DNA from: Aspidapion aeneum
Taxonomy: Eukaryota > Arthropoda > Insecta > Coleoptera > Brentidae
NCBI GenBank assembly: GCA_963576565.1
Contig: OY755042.1
Location: forward strand, 97,148,185-97,212,184
DNA length: 64,000 bases
Reading direction: 5' to 3'
Shown here piece by piece: positions 22,779 through 31,835 of the stretch. The translations under genes were made by a program, and so were the position numbers. Under the pieces are notes generated by a model that did not search any database, had not been told where the DNA came from, and saw only the letters and a list, made by a program, of their open reading frames with translations. Each line of letters begins with the position of its first letter. Position 1 is the first letter of the stretch.

Positions 22779-23253
22779 CAGTGGCGGTTCCTCCATAAGT
22801 GCACATGTGCACGTACACTCTGAAATTTTACTATATTCTTTAATTAACAATTTCATCATAAAGTATCAATAAACCCCAAAAGGAATTCACTAAAGGCTTG
22901 AATACTAACTAAGAATTAATACCCGGTATGGGTATGTATGTGTTTGTATTTGAGTTAAAACGAGGATGCGTAGGTCGGCTACCGCCGGCGCCGCGTTATG
23001 TTGCATTCTGATTACGAAATATAGAATATTACAGTACACAGAATCTGGGCCTTACTTCGATTCATGCTCTTGTGAATCAATTGCGGCGATCGATAACGCC
23101 CGCACCCTCCTGATACCACCCACCGGTTATCGTTGGCTGTGAAAGGTGCAGTTTAAATTAGTGCTCTGAGACAACTTGGCGTTATCTGTTGGGTGTGGCT
23201 GCAATTCTTTTTTGGTGTGCACCCCTAAAGTTTTACTTCACGCGCAACCACTG
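22779..23253. mobile_element. Non-autonomous hAT element, 8-bp duplication TTTAAGAG
   Basis: Starts CAGTGGCGGTTCC and ends GCAACCACTG, with exact TTTAAGAG at 22771-22778 and 23254-23261. Subterminal GTGCAC repeats occur at both ends (ATAAGTGCACATGTGCACG near the left, GTGTGCACCCC near the right). The interior is GC-richer than the surroundings, with no reading frame. The 8-bp duplication and the CAGxGGCG ends are typical of hAT. Confidence 0.9.
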
Positions 23254-23261
23254 TTTAAGAG

Positions 23262-23934
23262 ATAAATAATGTAACTATTTTCATCAATATCAAACATTGC
23301 AGCGAGAAAGGGCGAAAAGGGGGCATTTATGTACAGGTTCTCAATTATTCTTGTAAGACCGTTGCTATGAAGTACGTTTTTTAATTAATTGTTTCTTTAT
23401 TTAAATTTCAACGTAGCGAAACCAGATGCCCGTGGTGTCCACGTTTTTATAATATACATGCTGCATAAATGAGATGCCTCATAACAATATGTGCACTTTA
23501 GATATTAATTTTTATAGTAATAAAAATATCAAACAATATATGCATCAAGATATAAATAAAATTTTTTAACTATGATCCCATTATCATCCCAAGGTAAAAT
23601 TAAGCACACATGTAAACAAATAGTCTAAGAAAAAAAATTATAAAATTTAAGAAAAACAAAAAATCCATTTTTGAGATTTCATCAAAAATATAATTTTGGC
23701 GTAGACCGTTTGTCCTTTTTTTTAGGAAATGAGGCTATCAACATATCAAAGTTTGACTTGTGAATCGTTCTCTACAGATAGCGAGTTTCAGCTAATAACC
23801 TTAAACGGTTAAAAAATTATAGAAGTTTAAAGAAACCGATGCAGGCTAAAAATAGGTCAATATTTTTATTTTTGGAAACGCTTAACTCAAAAAATATGCA
23901 ACCAAAAAATTTAAAAATTTGTATTTTTACTTTT
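23262..23934. other. AT-rich unassigned DNA
   Basis: No gene or repeat structure seen. Confidence 0.4.
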
Positions 23935-24651
23935 AGCTCACACATATACTATACTATAGTAGTGTGAGCTATGGTGATCCTAATTTTTTCGAGAAAAAAA
24001 AAGTTGCTCCGATTTCAAAAATTTTGATATATCTTTGCGTTTCAGATGATTTTGAAACTTTTCTGTTGCGCCGTCTGTCTGTCTGTCTGTCTGTCTGTAT
24101 GTCTGTCTGTGTGTCTGTATGTCTGTCTGTAACGACCAACGCGCATAACTCAAAAACCGCTTGGTCGATTTTAATGAAATTCGGTACCTAGGCTGGGTCT
24201 TGGGTCGAGATGGTCCCATTTAAAAATGAACAAAATCCACCCAACACAAACCAAATAAAAGGGTGGGGGTAGATTTCAAAAATTAGAGTTTATATGAAAA
24301 TATGGCGTGTGTGATATTAAACGAAAGATAATTATGTCTGCAGTTAAACAAAATACATTTTATTTTATTTAAAAAAAAAGGGTGGGGGTATATTTTAAAA
24401 ATTAGAGTTTTAGTGAAAATATGGCATGTGTGATATCAAACGAAAGGTAATTGAGTCCGGAGTTTAACAAAATATATTTTAGTTTTTGTTTTTTTTGTAA
24501 GGGTGGGGGTAGATTTCAAAAGTTTGAGTTTAAGTCAAAACATGGCTTGTGTGGTATCAAACAAAAGGTAATTTAGTCTGGAGTTGAATAAAATATATTT
24601 CAGTTTTTAGTTATATTAGCTCACACGTACACTATAACTATAGTGTGAGCT
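23935..24651 (+). mobile_element. Helentron-like repeat, family H1 (complete)
   Basis: Hairpin AGCTCACAC/GTGTGAGCT at 23935-23970, a CTGT microsatellite at about 24074-24130, and a conserved block with AACTCAAAAACCGCTTGGTC. Three tandem units of about 120 bp follow (GGGTGGGGGTA at about 24261, 24380, 24501), then a second hairpin with the same arms at 24618-24651. Terminal palindromes, microsatellite and central tandem repeats together match the layout of non-autonomous Helentrons; no Rep/helicase is present, so the class is inferred. Confidence 0.65.
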
Positions 24652-24699
24652 TAGGGGTCCATATATTGGCAGAGTATTTATTAGGCGGAGAATAACTAC

Positions 24700-25026
24700 A
24701 CAAAAACTTACCATCATCAAAAAACTCAAGGTTCAAAAATATTTTTAAATTGGTTGAATTGATGTAAATACGTTTTAATTTCTTTAAAAAATTGCCAAGT
24801 AAGCGTCAACACAAGATAATGGCTTTGTCTTCCAAAAGTTCCAAAATACACAGTATCATTTGAAAGCAGTATCTTAGTCAAATTTTATTAAAAGCGTTTA
24901 CTTTTTTAATACAAGCCATACGTTTGGGTTACGTACGTCTTAAATGCTATCTTAAATATATCTGTACTGGGAAAGGGCCTACAAAAATAACTGCTACAAG
25001 CGTGCCGGCATGTTGGGATTTCAAAT
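24700..25026 (+). mobile_element. Family X repeat, left part of the nest
   Basis: Contains AACACAAGATAATGGCTTTG, TTTTATTAAAAGCG and CTGGGAAAGGGCCT, ending at the 8-bp hAT target. Much of 24760-24960 recurs in direct orientation at about 27365-27600 with several small indels. Confidence 0.6.
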
Positions 25027-25995
25027 GAACCAAATAAGGAATTTTGCGGGTTCAACGTTGCAGGATTATCCGCGCGGGATCCGCGAGATTTGCGGGACTT
25101 GATATAAGAGGATAAAGCTGCTTTATTAAAGCAGCTTTATCTCATCTGATAACAAGACGCGAACCATCACTTTCGAATTAAGAAGAGGAATTAGATCAAA
25201 GCCTTCGTACGGCATGTGTATCAGTATCACAGTCCTCTCCTATGGTTGTACCAGCCCGATCCCGAGCATCACTTGACCAGCTACTTAAACATGAAATGAC
25301 CATTTTTGAATGCGGAGGGAATAGGGGCATATACTTGGAAGCTGCGTATAACTGTCGGAAGGGCGAAAAAATATCGAAACACAAAATATCGAAAACACAA
25401 AATATCGAAAATACAAAATATCGAAAACATACAAAATATCGAAACTACAAAATATCGAAACCACAAAATATCGAAACTACATTTTATCGAATTACAAAAT
25501 ATCGAAACTACAAAATATCGAAACCACAAAATATCGAAAATACAAAATATCGAAAATACAAAATATCGAAAATACAAAATATCGAAAATACAAAATATCG
25601 AAAATACAAAATATCGAACATACAAAATATCGAAATTAACAAATATCGAAAATCAATAATAGAAAATTTCGAAACCTTAACCTAACCCGACCTTGACGTA
25701 ACCTAACCTAATCTAACTAAACCTAATCTGACCTAACCTCATAAAAATAGAAAGTTTTAAAAATCTAACATGACAAAACCTAATCAAATCTAGCCGAAAC
25801 AAACCAAACCAAAGCAAACTGAACCAACAATTTTTTTCAAAAAAAAACTTTCCTGACTTCTTTTCCGGGATCCTAGAGGGTGTGAATCCGAACCGAACCG
25901 AACCGAACTGAACCGAGCCGAACCAAACCGAACCGAACCGAACCTAACTGAACCGAACCTAACGATTAGCTAAACTACAACACTGCTAATTAGGT

Positions 25996-26332
25996 TTGGT
26001 TGGGTATGGTTAGGCTTGGATAGGTTCGGTTTGGTTCGGTTTGGTTCGGTTCGGTTTGGCTCGGATCGGTTCGGTTCGGTTTGGTTCGGTTCGATTCGGT
26101 TCGGTTCGGTTCGGTTTGGTTCGGTTTGGTTCGGTTTGGTTCGGTTCGGTTCGTATCGGTTCAGTTCGGTTCGGTTCGGTTCGGTTCGGTTCGGTTCGGT
26201 TCGGTTCGGTTCGGTTCGGTTCGGTTCGGTTCGGTTCGGTTCGGTTCGGTTCGGTTCGGTTCGGTTCGGTTCGGTTCGGTTCGGTTCGGTTCGGTTCAGT
26301 TCAGTTCGGTCCGGTTCGGTTCGGTTCGGTTC
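25996..26332 (+). repeat. (GGTTC)n array, right core of foldback element
   Basis: About 67 pentamers, irregular at first with GGTTT and GGATC variants, then pure from about 26167. Its mirror counterpart on the left side (25886-25960) has only about 15 units, so the arms differ in length at this layer. Confidence 0.9.
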
Positions 26333-26529
26333 TAATTTACACCTTCTAGGATCCCGGGAGAGAAGTCAGGAAAGTTTTTTTTTGAAAAAAATTGTTGGTT
26401 CAGTTTGCTTTGGTTTGGTTTGATTCGGTTCGGTTAGATTTGATTAGGTTTTGTTAGGTTAGGTTTTTGTTATATCATATTAGGTTAAGTTAGATTAGGT
26501 CAGGGTCAGGTTAGGTGTAGGTTCCGAAA

Positions 26530-26950
26530 TTTTCTGTTTTTGATTTTCGATATTTTGTTGTTTCGATATATTTTATTTTCGATATTTTGTTGTTTCGATA
26601 TATTTTATTTTCGATATTTTGTGTTTTCGATAGTTTGTGTTTTCGTTATTTTGTATTTTCGATATTTTGTTGTTTCGATATTTTGTTGTTACGATATTTT
26701 GTATTTTCGATATTTTGTATTTTCAATATTTTGTTATTCGATATTTTGTGTTTTCGATATTTTGTATTTTCGATATTTTGTTGTTTCGATATTTTGTTGT
26801 TTCGATATTTTGTATTTTCGATATTTTGTAGTTTCGATATTTTGTTATTCGATATTTTGTAGTTTCGATATCTTGTAGTTTCGATATTATGTACTTTTGA
26901 TATTTTAATTCGATATTTTGTTTTTGGATATTCTGTGTTTCGATATTTTT
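26530..26950 (+). repeat. TTTCGATATTTTGTA minisatellite, right arm
   Basis: About 27 units of 15-16 bp with substitutions (TTG, TAT, GTG before TTTCGAT). Mirror of 25370-25665. Every frame is open, giving FDILYFRYFVFSI-type artefact proteins. Confidence 0.9.
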
Positions 26951-27279
26951 TCGCCCTTCCATAACTGTCTTAAGTCGATTTCCCCAGCCGCAGGTTATAT
27001 GTGCAATAAAAATAGATTCAATTTAAAAGATGACACATTAGATATGTTACCTTTCTTCCAGAAATATTTTTAAAATCAATGTAAAATCTAACTTTTAAGC
27101 GATTCCGACTGTTGTATTTTGTATCTATATGCGATAAATATTTTCTTGCTATTATACTCTGTTTTTTATTGCATGAAAACTTTTATTAGTATATTTAGTA
27201 GGCTGAGTACAAAGACTATAACTATTGTTGTATAATCCCGCGGAGGTTTTGGTGCGGGATTGGATTCCTTAGAACCAAA

Positions 27280-27740
27280 CGTATGGCTTGGATAAATTCA
27301 GGCTACTGATAATGGGCGCTGCATCTCTTTTCTAAGCCAAAAATACCTATTATCAGTTACCTTAGGAAAAATACGTTTTAATTTGTTAAACAAATAGAAA
27401 GTAGGCGTCGACGTCAACACAAGATAATGGCTTCGTCTTCTAAAAGTTAAATTAATTAATAAAATTAAAAATTAACCCCAATTTGGACAACGTCAAGTCA
27501 CACCATTGACAATTTGTCAACGTCATTTGAGAGCAATCCCTTCAAATTTTATTAAAAGCGTCTACTTTTTTAATTAAAGCCACACATTTGGTTTCAATTG
27601 AATCCATAATTAGCATTCATTTTCCATTAATGGTTTTCATACGCTTTAGCAGTACAGATTTATTTAAAATGTGCGTGGTTTGGGTGCATCTGAATCCATT
27701 TAATACCGGTTAGTACAGATATATTTAAGACGTACGTGAT
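27280..27740 (+). mobile_element. Family X repeat, right part of the nest
   Basis: Continues directly from the hAT target with GTATGGCTTGGATAAATTCA and AGGCTACTGATAATGGG, as in the unfilled 21.7-kb copy. At about 27365-27600 it repeats the sequence seen on the left side at 24760-24960 (AACACAAGATAATGGCTTCG, TTTTATTAAAAGCGTCTAC). Confidence 0.55.
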
Positions 27741-27966
27741 TACACCTTAGAGCTTTGTCTTTCAGCAGCCATTTAACAGCTGATCTTGACATTAGTGTAG
27801 AGTGCCTTGTTTTGTCACTGACAATGACAACCATTTAATTAAAAAACAAGTGATCTTCTTTGACAAGTGAATTTGACATAATACTTTAATCAATTTAATA
27901 TAGCAACTTTGTTTTTATTTGTATTCAGTATTATAATAAGCAACTTGAAACGAGTTTTCAACGAAA
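27741..27966 (+). promoter_or_regulatory. Probable promoter and 5' leader of the two-exon gene
   Basis: Unique-looking sequence between the family X repeat and the start codon. No TATA box at a convincing place. The leader just before ATG (AACGAAAATG) has the A-rich context typical of insect start sites. The transcription start cannot be placed from sequence. Confidence 0.35.
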
Positions 27967-29063
27967 ATGTTTAAAAAGGTTCCGAAAATAAATACTCCTA
28001 AAATAAATATTCCGAAAATAAACATTCCAAAAAATATCGACGTAACAGGTTTGAAGAACTTCTTCCAACAACTCCTCAAACAAACCCAGGGAGGTCCAAA
28101 GGGTTTGACTGGGAGTGCCGAAGGACCTGCAAGACCAATGAAGTTTCCTTACACGTTTTCGGCAAAAATTGCTCAATTTCCTTATAGGTTTTATTGGAAA
28201 AATAACTGGATGTTCCGGTACTACCCGTATGGGGCATTGGCTACTTTGCCCATCATTTACGTGTGCCACAGGCTTGGTAAGAACTAAAAAAAATCTTATT
28301 GCGCGTGTATACCAACAATTTTTTTAAAAATTTTAATATGTTATGTGAGGTAAGCCAGAAAAACCACAATAGCTTCGTTCCATCATCGCGTGCGACAGTC
28401 ATAAAACGGTACGAAAAAACCTTTTTGCGTTCCAGGTCAGGCCACACAAACCGGTTTCGGACTCCAAAATACAAGGATCGAAGACAGGCGCAGTAGAAAT
28501 GTTTGCATTTCACTCTTTTTTTTGTCTGTGTTTATCTGTCATATGTTGTACTGGAAAAAATGTATGTAAATTCTCATGCACTTCGTGACAACAAATGTCT
28601 AGTTTACATCAGCTGAGATAAAAATAAACCATAAATTTACATATACACATGTGACCAAATGCCTGGAAAGCTACGTAAATATACAAATATTTTTTAAATT
28701 TCCAAAAAAATGTTGTGCTACACACAGAGTTCCTTTTCTGCATCTCTTAAAACAAAAGTATTTTTTTCTTAACACTTTTTATCAAATCATCCTACTCACC
28801 CTGTTTATTAATTGATTTGTCTCATTTTCGTAACATGTTAGTTTAGGACCAATCCGGAGCGATTCCCAGAAAATCAGAATCTAAATCGAAATTTTTTTTG
28901 TCATTTATACCTTACGGTAATTCTATCCGTGTGCCCACTGTATATGTGACTTTTATTTATCTAACCGTTTTTTTTAGCCAATAGTAAAGGAAACAAAGCT
29001 CATTGGAAGGAACTTAGGCGCATAGAAGAGGAGCACGTACGAGCAAAATTTTCGTCACACTAA
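27967..29063 (+). CDS. Two-exon gene, small probable membrane protein (131 aa)
   Basis: Exon 1 is 27967-28276 and exon 2 is 28978-29063; the 701-bp intron has GTAAG and TTTTTTTAG borders and splits a GCC codon in phase 1. The product begins MFKKVPKIN, has three and a half PKINxP repeats, a Gly/Pro-rich stretch, then FPYTFSAKIAQFPYRFYWKNN. A hydrophobic segment follows (about residues 88-99, YGALATLPIIYV), then CHRLANSKGN and a charged tail (KAHWKELRRIEEEHVRAKF). Short length, basic N-terminus, one membrane span and charged helical tail recall small mitochondrial inner-membrane proteins such as complex I accessory subunits, but I do not recognise the family and assign no name. Without splicing the frame would end at 28287 as GKN. 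Confidence 0.8.
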
Positions 29064-29151
29064 ACCGCAATTATTTTTTAAGAAGACAATTTTTGCAATT
29101 TTTTTAAGATGAATAATTAGACTAGGTACCTGTCTTCAATATAATAACGAT

Positions 29152-29157
29152 AATAAA
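29152..29157 (+). terminator. Polyadenylation signal AATAAA
   Basis: First canonical AATAAA downstream of the TAA at 29063, 89 bases away, followed by A-rich sequence. Likely 3' end signal of the two-exon gene. Confidence 0.55.
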
Positions 29158-29168
29158 AAAACAAAAGA

Positions 29169-29540
29169 CAATAGAGACTTATTGGAAATTCCAAAATAAC
29201 GCTAGCAGTAATAAGGCAACAACTTTATTTAAATAGTGCTTAATGTGGCTGGGAAAAATGAGTTATTAGGGACTTATTGCAATATGTAGAGCCAGGCAGT
29301 AATAGTTCTGGGCATTATTCTCACAGTTTTCCATTGAAAACTGACAGTTGATCTTTCAAAATTGAGATACCAAAGTCGAATTTACAAATCCAGTCGTTTT
29401 TCTCTTAATAAAGGCTGCAGTATTAATTCCTGTTCCTATATTACTCAATGTCCTGATTTTGAAAGAACACAGCTGTTCTTAAACTGTCTAAATACTGCCT
29501 GCCACTATTTCTGTCTGGCTTTATTGCAATAAGTTTCTAT
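29169..29540. mobile_element. Repeat with ACTTATTG ends
   Basis: Begins AATAGAGACTTATTGGAA and contains TTAGGGACTTATTGCAATA internally. The far side has ATTGCAATAAGTTTCTATTG, the inverted motif. Related to the MITE at 11241-11531. Boundaries are approximate because the motif occurs three times. Confidence 0.4.
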
Positions 29541-29719
29541 TGGAACATGCTTTTTAGACGGCTGTCCCTTATTTTTATCCCCAGTTTTAAATGTGTGTGT
29601 CAGGTTGATGTATGAGGTTGTTTTTTTATGTTATGCTATGTTTATTAGTCTGTTTGTCATATTTTTTAAAAAACAATAACAATAGATTATGTCGCGTGTT
29701 TTTTTGGCTAAGGTCCCCG

Positions 29720-30262
29720 CAAGAAGCGCCAAAGGTTTTCTCACTATCAGTGTTGCCAGATTTGAAGGTTTTCCTTTGATATGGAGGGTTTTGGACAAAA
29801 GTTTTGACTATTGAAGGATTGAAGGTTTTTATCAGAATTTGTAGTATTTTGATTATTTTGAGGCAAATATTCCAATAATTTTACCAAACTTCACTTATGT
29901 AGGTAAATTTAAATACTTTATTTTTCATTTTGGTTTTTATGAATTATGATTTAAGTTGTTTGGTTTTTTCTTCCATTTCTAATAAGATAATTTGTTCATA
30001 GTATAATTTTTGTTTTGGTTTGGTGTCCACCACTTTTTTGTTACTGTTTTAAAGGATACGAAGGTTTTTTGTCACTTAGTTGAAGGAAAGTCGTCAGAAA
30101 AGTCTGGCAACACTGCCCACTATAGGCGTAGCATGAGAGACAAAACGGTCTGATTAACTTTGCAAGGGTGTCACATTGACCAAGCAGTGTTCTGAGGAGT
30201 TAACTGTCAATTTACGTTTGTTGTAAACTACATTGATGAGTGTGATGCCAATATACTGCTAG
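29720..30262 (+). mobile_element. Dispersed repeat family Y (copy 3), split by hAT MITE
   Basis: GCAAGAAGCGCCAAAGG and TTTTCTCACTAT precede the insertion. AGAGACAAAACGGTCTGATT and ACCAAGCAGTGTTCTGAGGA follow it, in the order of copy 2 (about 21090-21190). The two flanks join when the hAT MITE is removed. Confidence 0.65.
29748..30115. mobile_element. hAT MITE, CAGTGTTGCCAGA ends
   Basis: Ends CAGTGTTGCCAGA and TCTGGCAACACTG. Flanks CTCACTAT (29740-29747) and CCCACTAT (30116-30123) match at 7 of 8 positions. Noncoding. The interior has GAAGGTTTT motifs at both sides. A diverged copy is nested in the pogo element at about 10070-10867. Confidence 0.8.
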
Positions 30263-30512
30263 CTTTATTAATGCTTGACCTTATTTCACTTGCAATAAGT
30301 CTCTAATAATTTTTTTGCAAGTCCCAAGATTGTGATTTATCAAACAAAAAAAATGTTGAAAATCTGCCACCACGCGCCCACTTTCTGTCAAAATGAGTAA
30401 TGATTGCATTAGTAAGGTTCATGTTTTTTTATAATTGTCTTTTTGTTTATCGCGCTTTTTGCAAACAAAAAGGTATTGGGTTAACATAATTGGCATCATT
30501 AATAATTTACAC

Positions 30513-30515
30513 TGC

Positions 30516-30548
<33 letters not shown>

Positions 30549-30549
30549 A
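30513..30549 (+). repeat. (CT)n microsatellite
   Basis: CT dinucleotides interrupted once by ATCA, directly beside the palindromic MITE at 30563. Confidence 0.9.
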
Positions 30550-30562
30550 TCTGTATCTAATA

Positions 30563-30706
30563 CCCTGTTTCCACCAATGCATGCCCACCCCGATTCAAAA
30601 AACGCATCACGTGATGGCCCATGGATTTGCACCGGTTTTAAATGCAGTGTCACATGATGCATTTTTTGAATCGGGAGGGGGGGGGCATGCATTGGTGGAA
30701 ACAGGG
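30563..30706. mobile_element. Palindromic MITE, family M5 (copy 1)
   Basis: Left arm CCCTGTTTCCACCAATGCAT through CCGATTCAAAAAACGCATCA; the right arm is its complement with an expanded G run. TA outside both ends. A diverged copy is at 53181-53319. Confidence 0.8.
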
Positions 30707-30990
30707 TATAATACACTCTTCGTAAAGCAGGCTTTATAGACCTCGCTGTATGATAAGTGTCCTTAGTGTCTAAGCGAGTGCCCTAGTGTCTAAGTGAGTG
30801 CCTTCTCGGCGGCAAAGGTTGGCAAGCATCATGGCCATTCTAATTTTAGATAGCAGTTCTAAAAAGTTTTATCGATGGACATCCTAATCTCAAATATAGT
30901 ATACGTTTTCATATACATAAATAACATGCTAATAATGAAGTTAAAAGTTATTATTGGGTCCATTTTCAGAAAAAACCATAATATATAAAC

Positions 30991-31169
30991 AACCGCGGAT
31001 CTGGGTCAAAATCTAGGGTAGGGGGGGTAATAGTCGACGAAATTTTTTTTGTAATATAATTTTTTTTTCTAGGATGGGGTAATTTTCCTGCTTTTTATTA
31101 TTTTATTAGGAAAAAGTGCATATTTTTTTTTCTAGGGGGGGTAATTACCCCCCTCAAATCCGCACTTGT
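30991..31169. mobile_element. MITE family M6 (copy 1)
   Basis: CGCGGATCTGGGTCAAAATC at the left and CTCAAATCCGCAC at the right, with internal GGGGGGGTAAT and TTTTTTTCTAGG motifs. Copy 2 at 41927-42108 has the same order of motifs. No reading frame. Confidence 0.6.
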
Positions 31170-31225
31170 ATATAAACATATGTACTCAACTTCTTACCTT
31201 TTGACATGTACAAGGCGTCCCAAAT

Positions 31226-31835
31226 TTAATGTTTTTGGGGGGTGCGGGAATTTCCAGGGGAAAAAACAAATTTTAAGAGAAGCTTAAAAAAAGCCGCATC
31301 TTGATATAGTAGCACAGCAGTCTGGGGATGGCGACCTACTCGCTCTATTAAACGATACTTTTCTTTGTGGCCCCTTTCGCTGCTACGCCCCCTGCTAGAC
31401 GCGTAATGTCCACACCTATTGCAGCCGTTGCATCTCGGCCTGCCGCGTAGTCGTGACACCTCATATTTGGAAGATCACTGCTTCCTGAGTGATCCCTTCT
31501 GGATGACTCTGTGACTATTTTGCGGCCTTCTTTGTTCATTCCTGTTGTTTTGTCCATAATTATTTACATTTTGGCCAAAATTCCCCCTATTATACCCATG
31601 TTTTGAGTTTTGATTATAATTTCCCGTATTTCGACTATGATATTGACCTATCGTCCTGCTTAGATTATCTCTATAATTATTTGATCTACCTCTAAATTCG
31701 CGAAACCTCGACCTACCTCTACCATTTTGATGATAATTCGACGCGTTTTGCCTAAAATAGTTTGTTTCATTTTGTCTCGTGTAAGTTGGGCCATTTTGCC
31801 TTAAAAATGAGGACCGTTTCCCCCTTTTTTTAAGC
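31226..31835 (-). pseudogene. Possible gag/nucleocapsid-like relic
   Basis: Read on the minus strand from about 31835, one frame is open for about 100 codons. It is rich in Asn, Gln, Arg and Gly (FRQNASNYHQNGRGRSRF, NNYRDNLSRTIGQYH, YNQNSKHGYNRGNFGQN), to a stop after SLRKQ near 31480. A shifted frame then gives RPRCNGCNRCGHYASSR, close to a CX2CX4HX4C zinc knuckle with the last cysteine replaced. A basic low-complexity stretch before a knuckle suggests a retrotransposon nucleocapsid region. A host RNA-binding exon is possible. No protease or reverse transcriptase was seen nearby. Confidence 0.35.

Larger units (their letters stand above)
25357..26960. mobile_element. Foldback element of layered tandem repeats, 9-bp duplication
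   Basis: Exact 9-bp duplication ATAACTGTC at 25348-25356 and 26961-26969. Termini GGAAGGGCGAAAAAATATCG and its complement. Layers, left to right: a 15-16-bp array of TATCGAAAATACAAAA (25370-25665), CCTAA-like repeats (25676-25790), AACCA repeats and a unique block TCAAAAAAAAACTTTCCTGA with GGGATCCTAGA (25793-25880), CCGAA repeats (25886-25960), and a centre at about 25961-25995. All layers then recur in mirror order: GGTTC (to 26332), unique block (26340-26400), GGTTA (26420-26515), TTTCGATATTTTGTA array (26530-26950). No transposase. Long open frames on both strands are repeat artefacts. Confidence 0.85.
25180..27073 (+). pseudogene. hAT transposase C-terminal remnant, split by foldback element
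   Basis: The left part reads EEELDQSL...LLKHEMTIFECGGNRGIYLE...AYNC and ends in the 9-bp target (25348-25356). After the inserted element the frame continues from 26970 as LKSISPAAGYMCNK, then DDTLDMLPFFQKYF and a TAA at 27071-27073. This is the usual end of hAT transposases (dimerisation region). The family normally has a TSVEAERAFSA-like block between SISP and AAG. It is missing, so the catalytic glutamate region was deleted before the foldback insertion. Upstream coding is degraded. Confidence 0.8.
25035..27271. mobile_element. hAT element with exact 8-bp duplication GAACCAAA
   Basis: GAACCAAA lies at 25027-25034 and 27272-27279. The ends are TAAGGAAT and its complement, followed by GCGGG-rich subterminal sequence on both sides. 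About 2.24 kb now, but only about 0.62 kb once the foldback element and one 9-bp copy are removed, so it was already an internally deleted non-autonomous hAT when hit. It keeps a transposase C-terminal remnant. Confidence 0.85.

Noticed and set aside
25242..25685. Long overlapping open frames on both strands (ISKTQNIENTKYR-type and FDILYFRYFVFSI-type)
   Set aside because: They are translations of the 15-16-bp arrays of the foldback element, open in several frames because the repeat lacks stops.
26016..26423. Open frames rich in FGSVR repeats
   Set aside because: Produced by the GGTTC pentamer array, open in all frames; no protein is implied.
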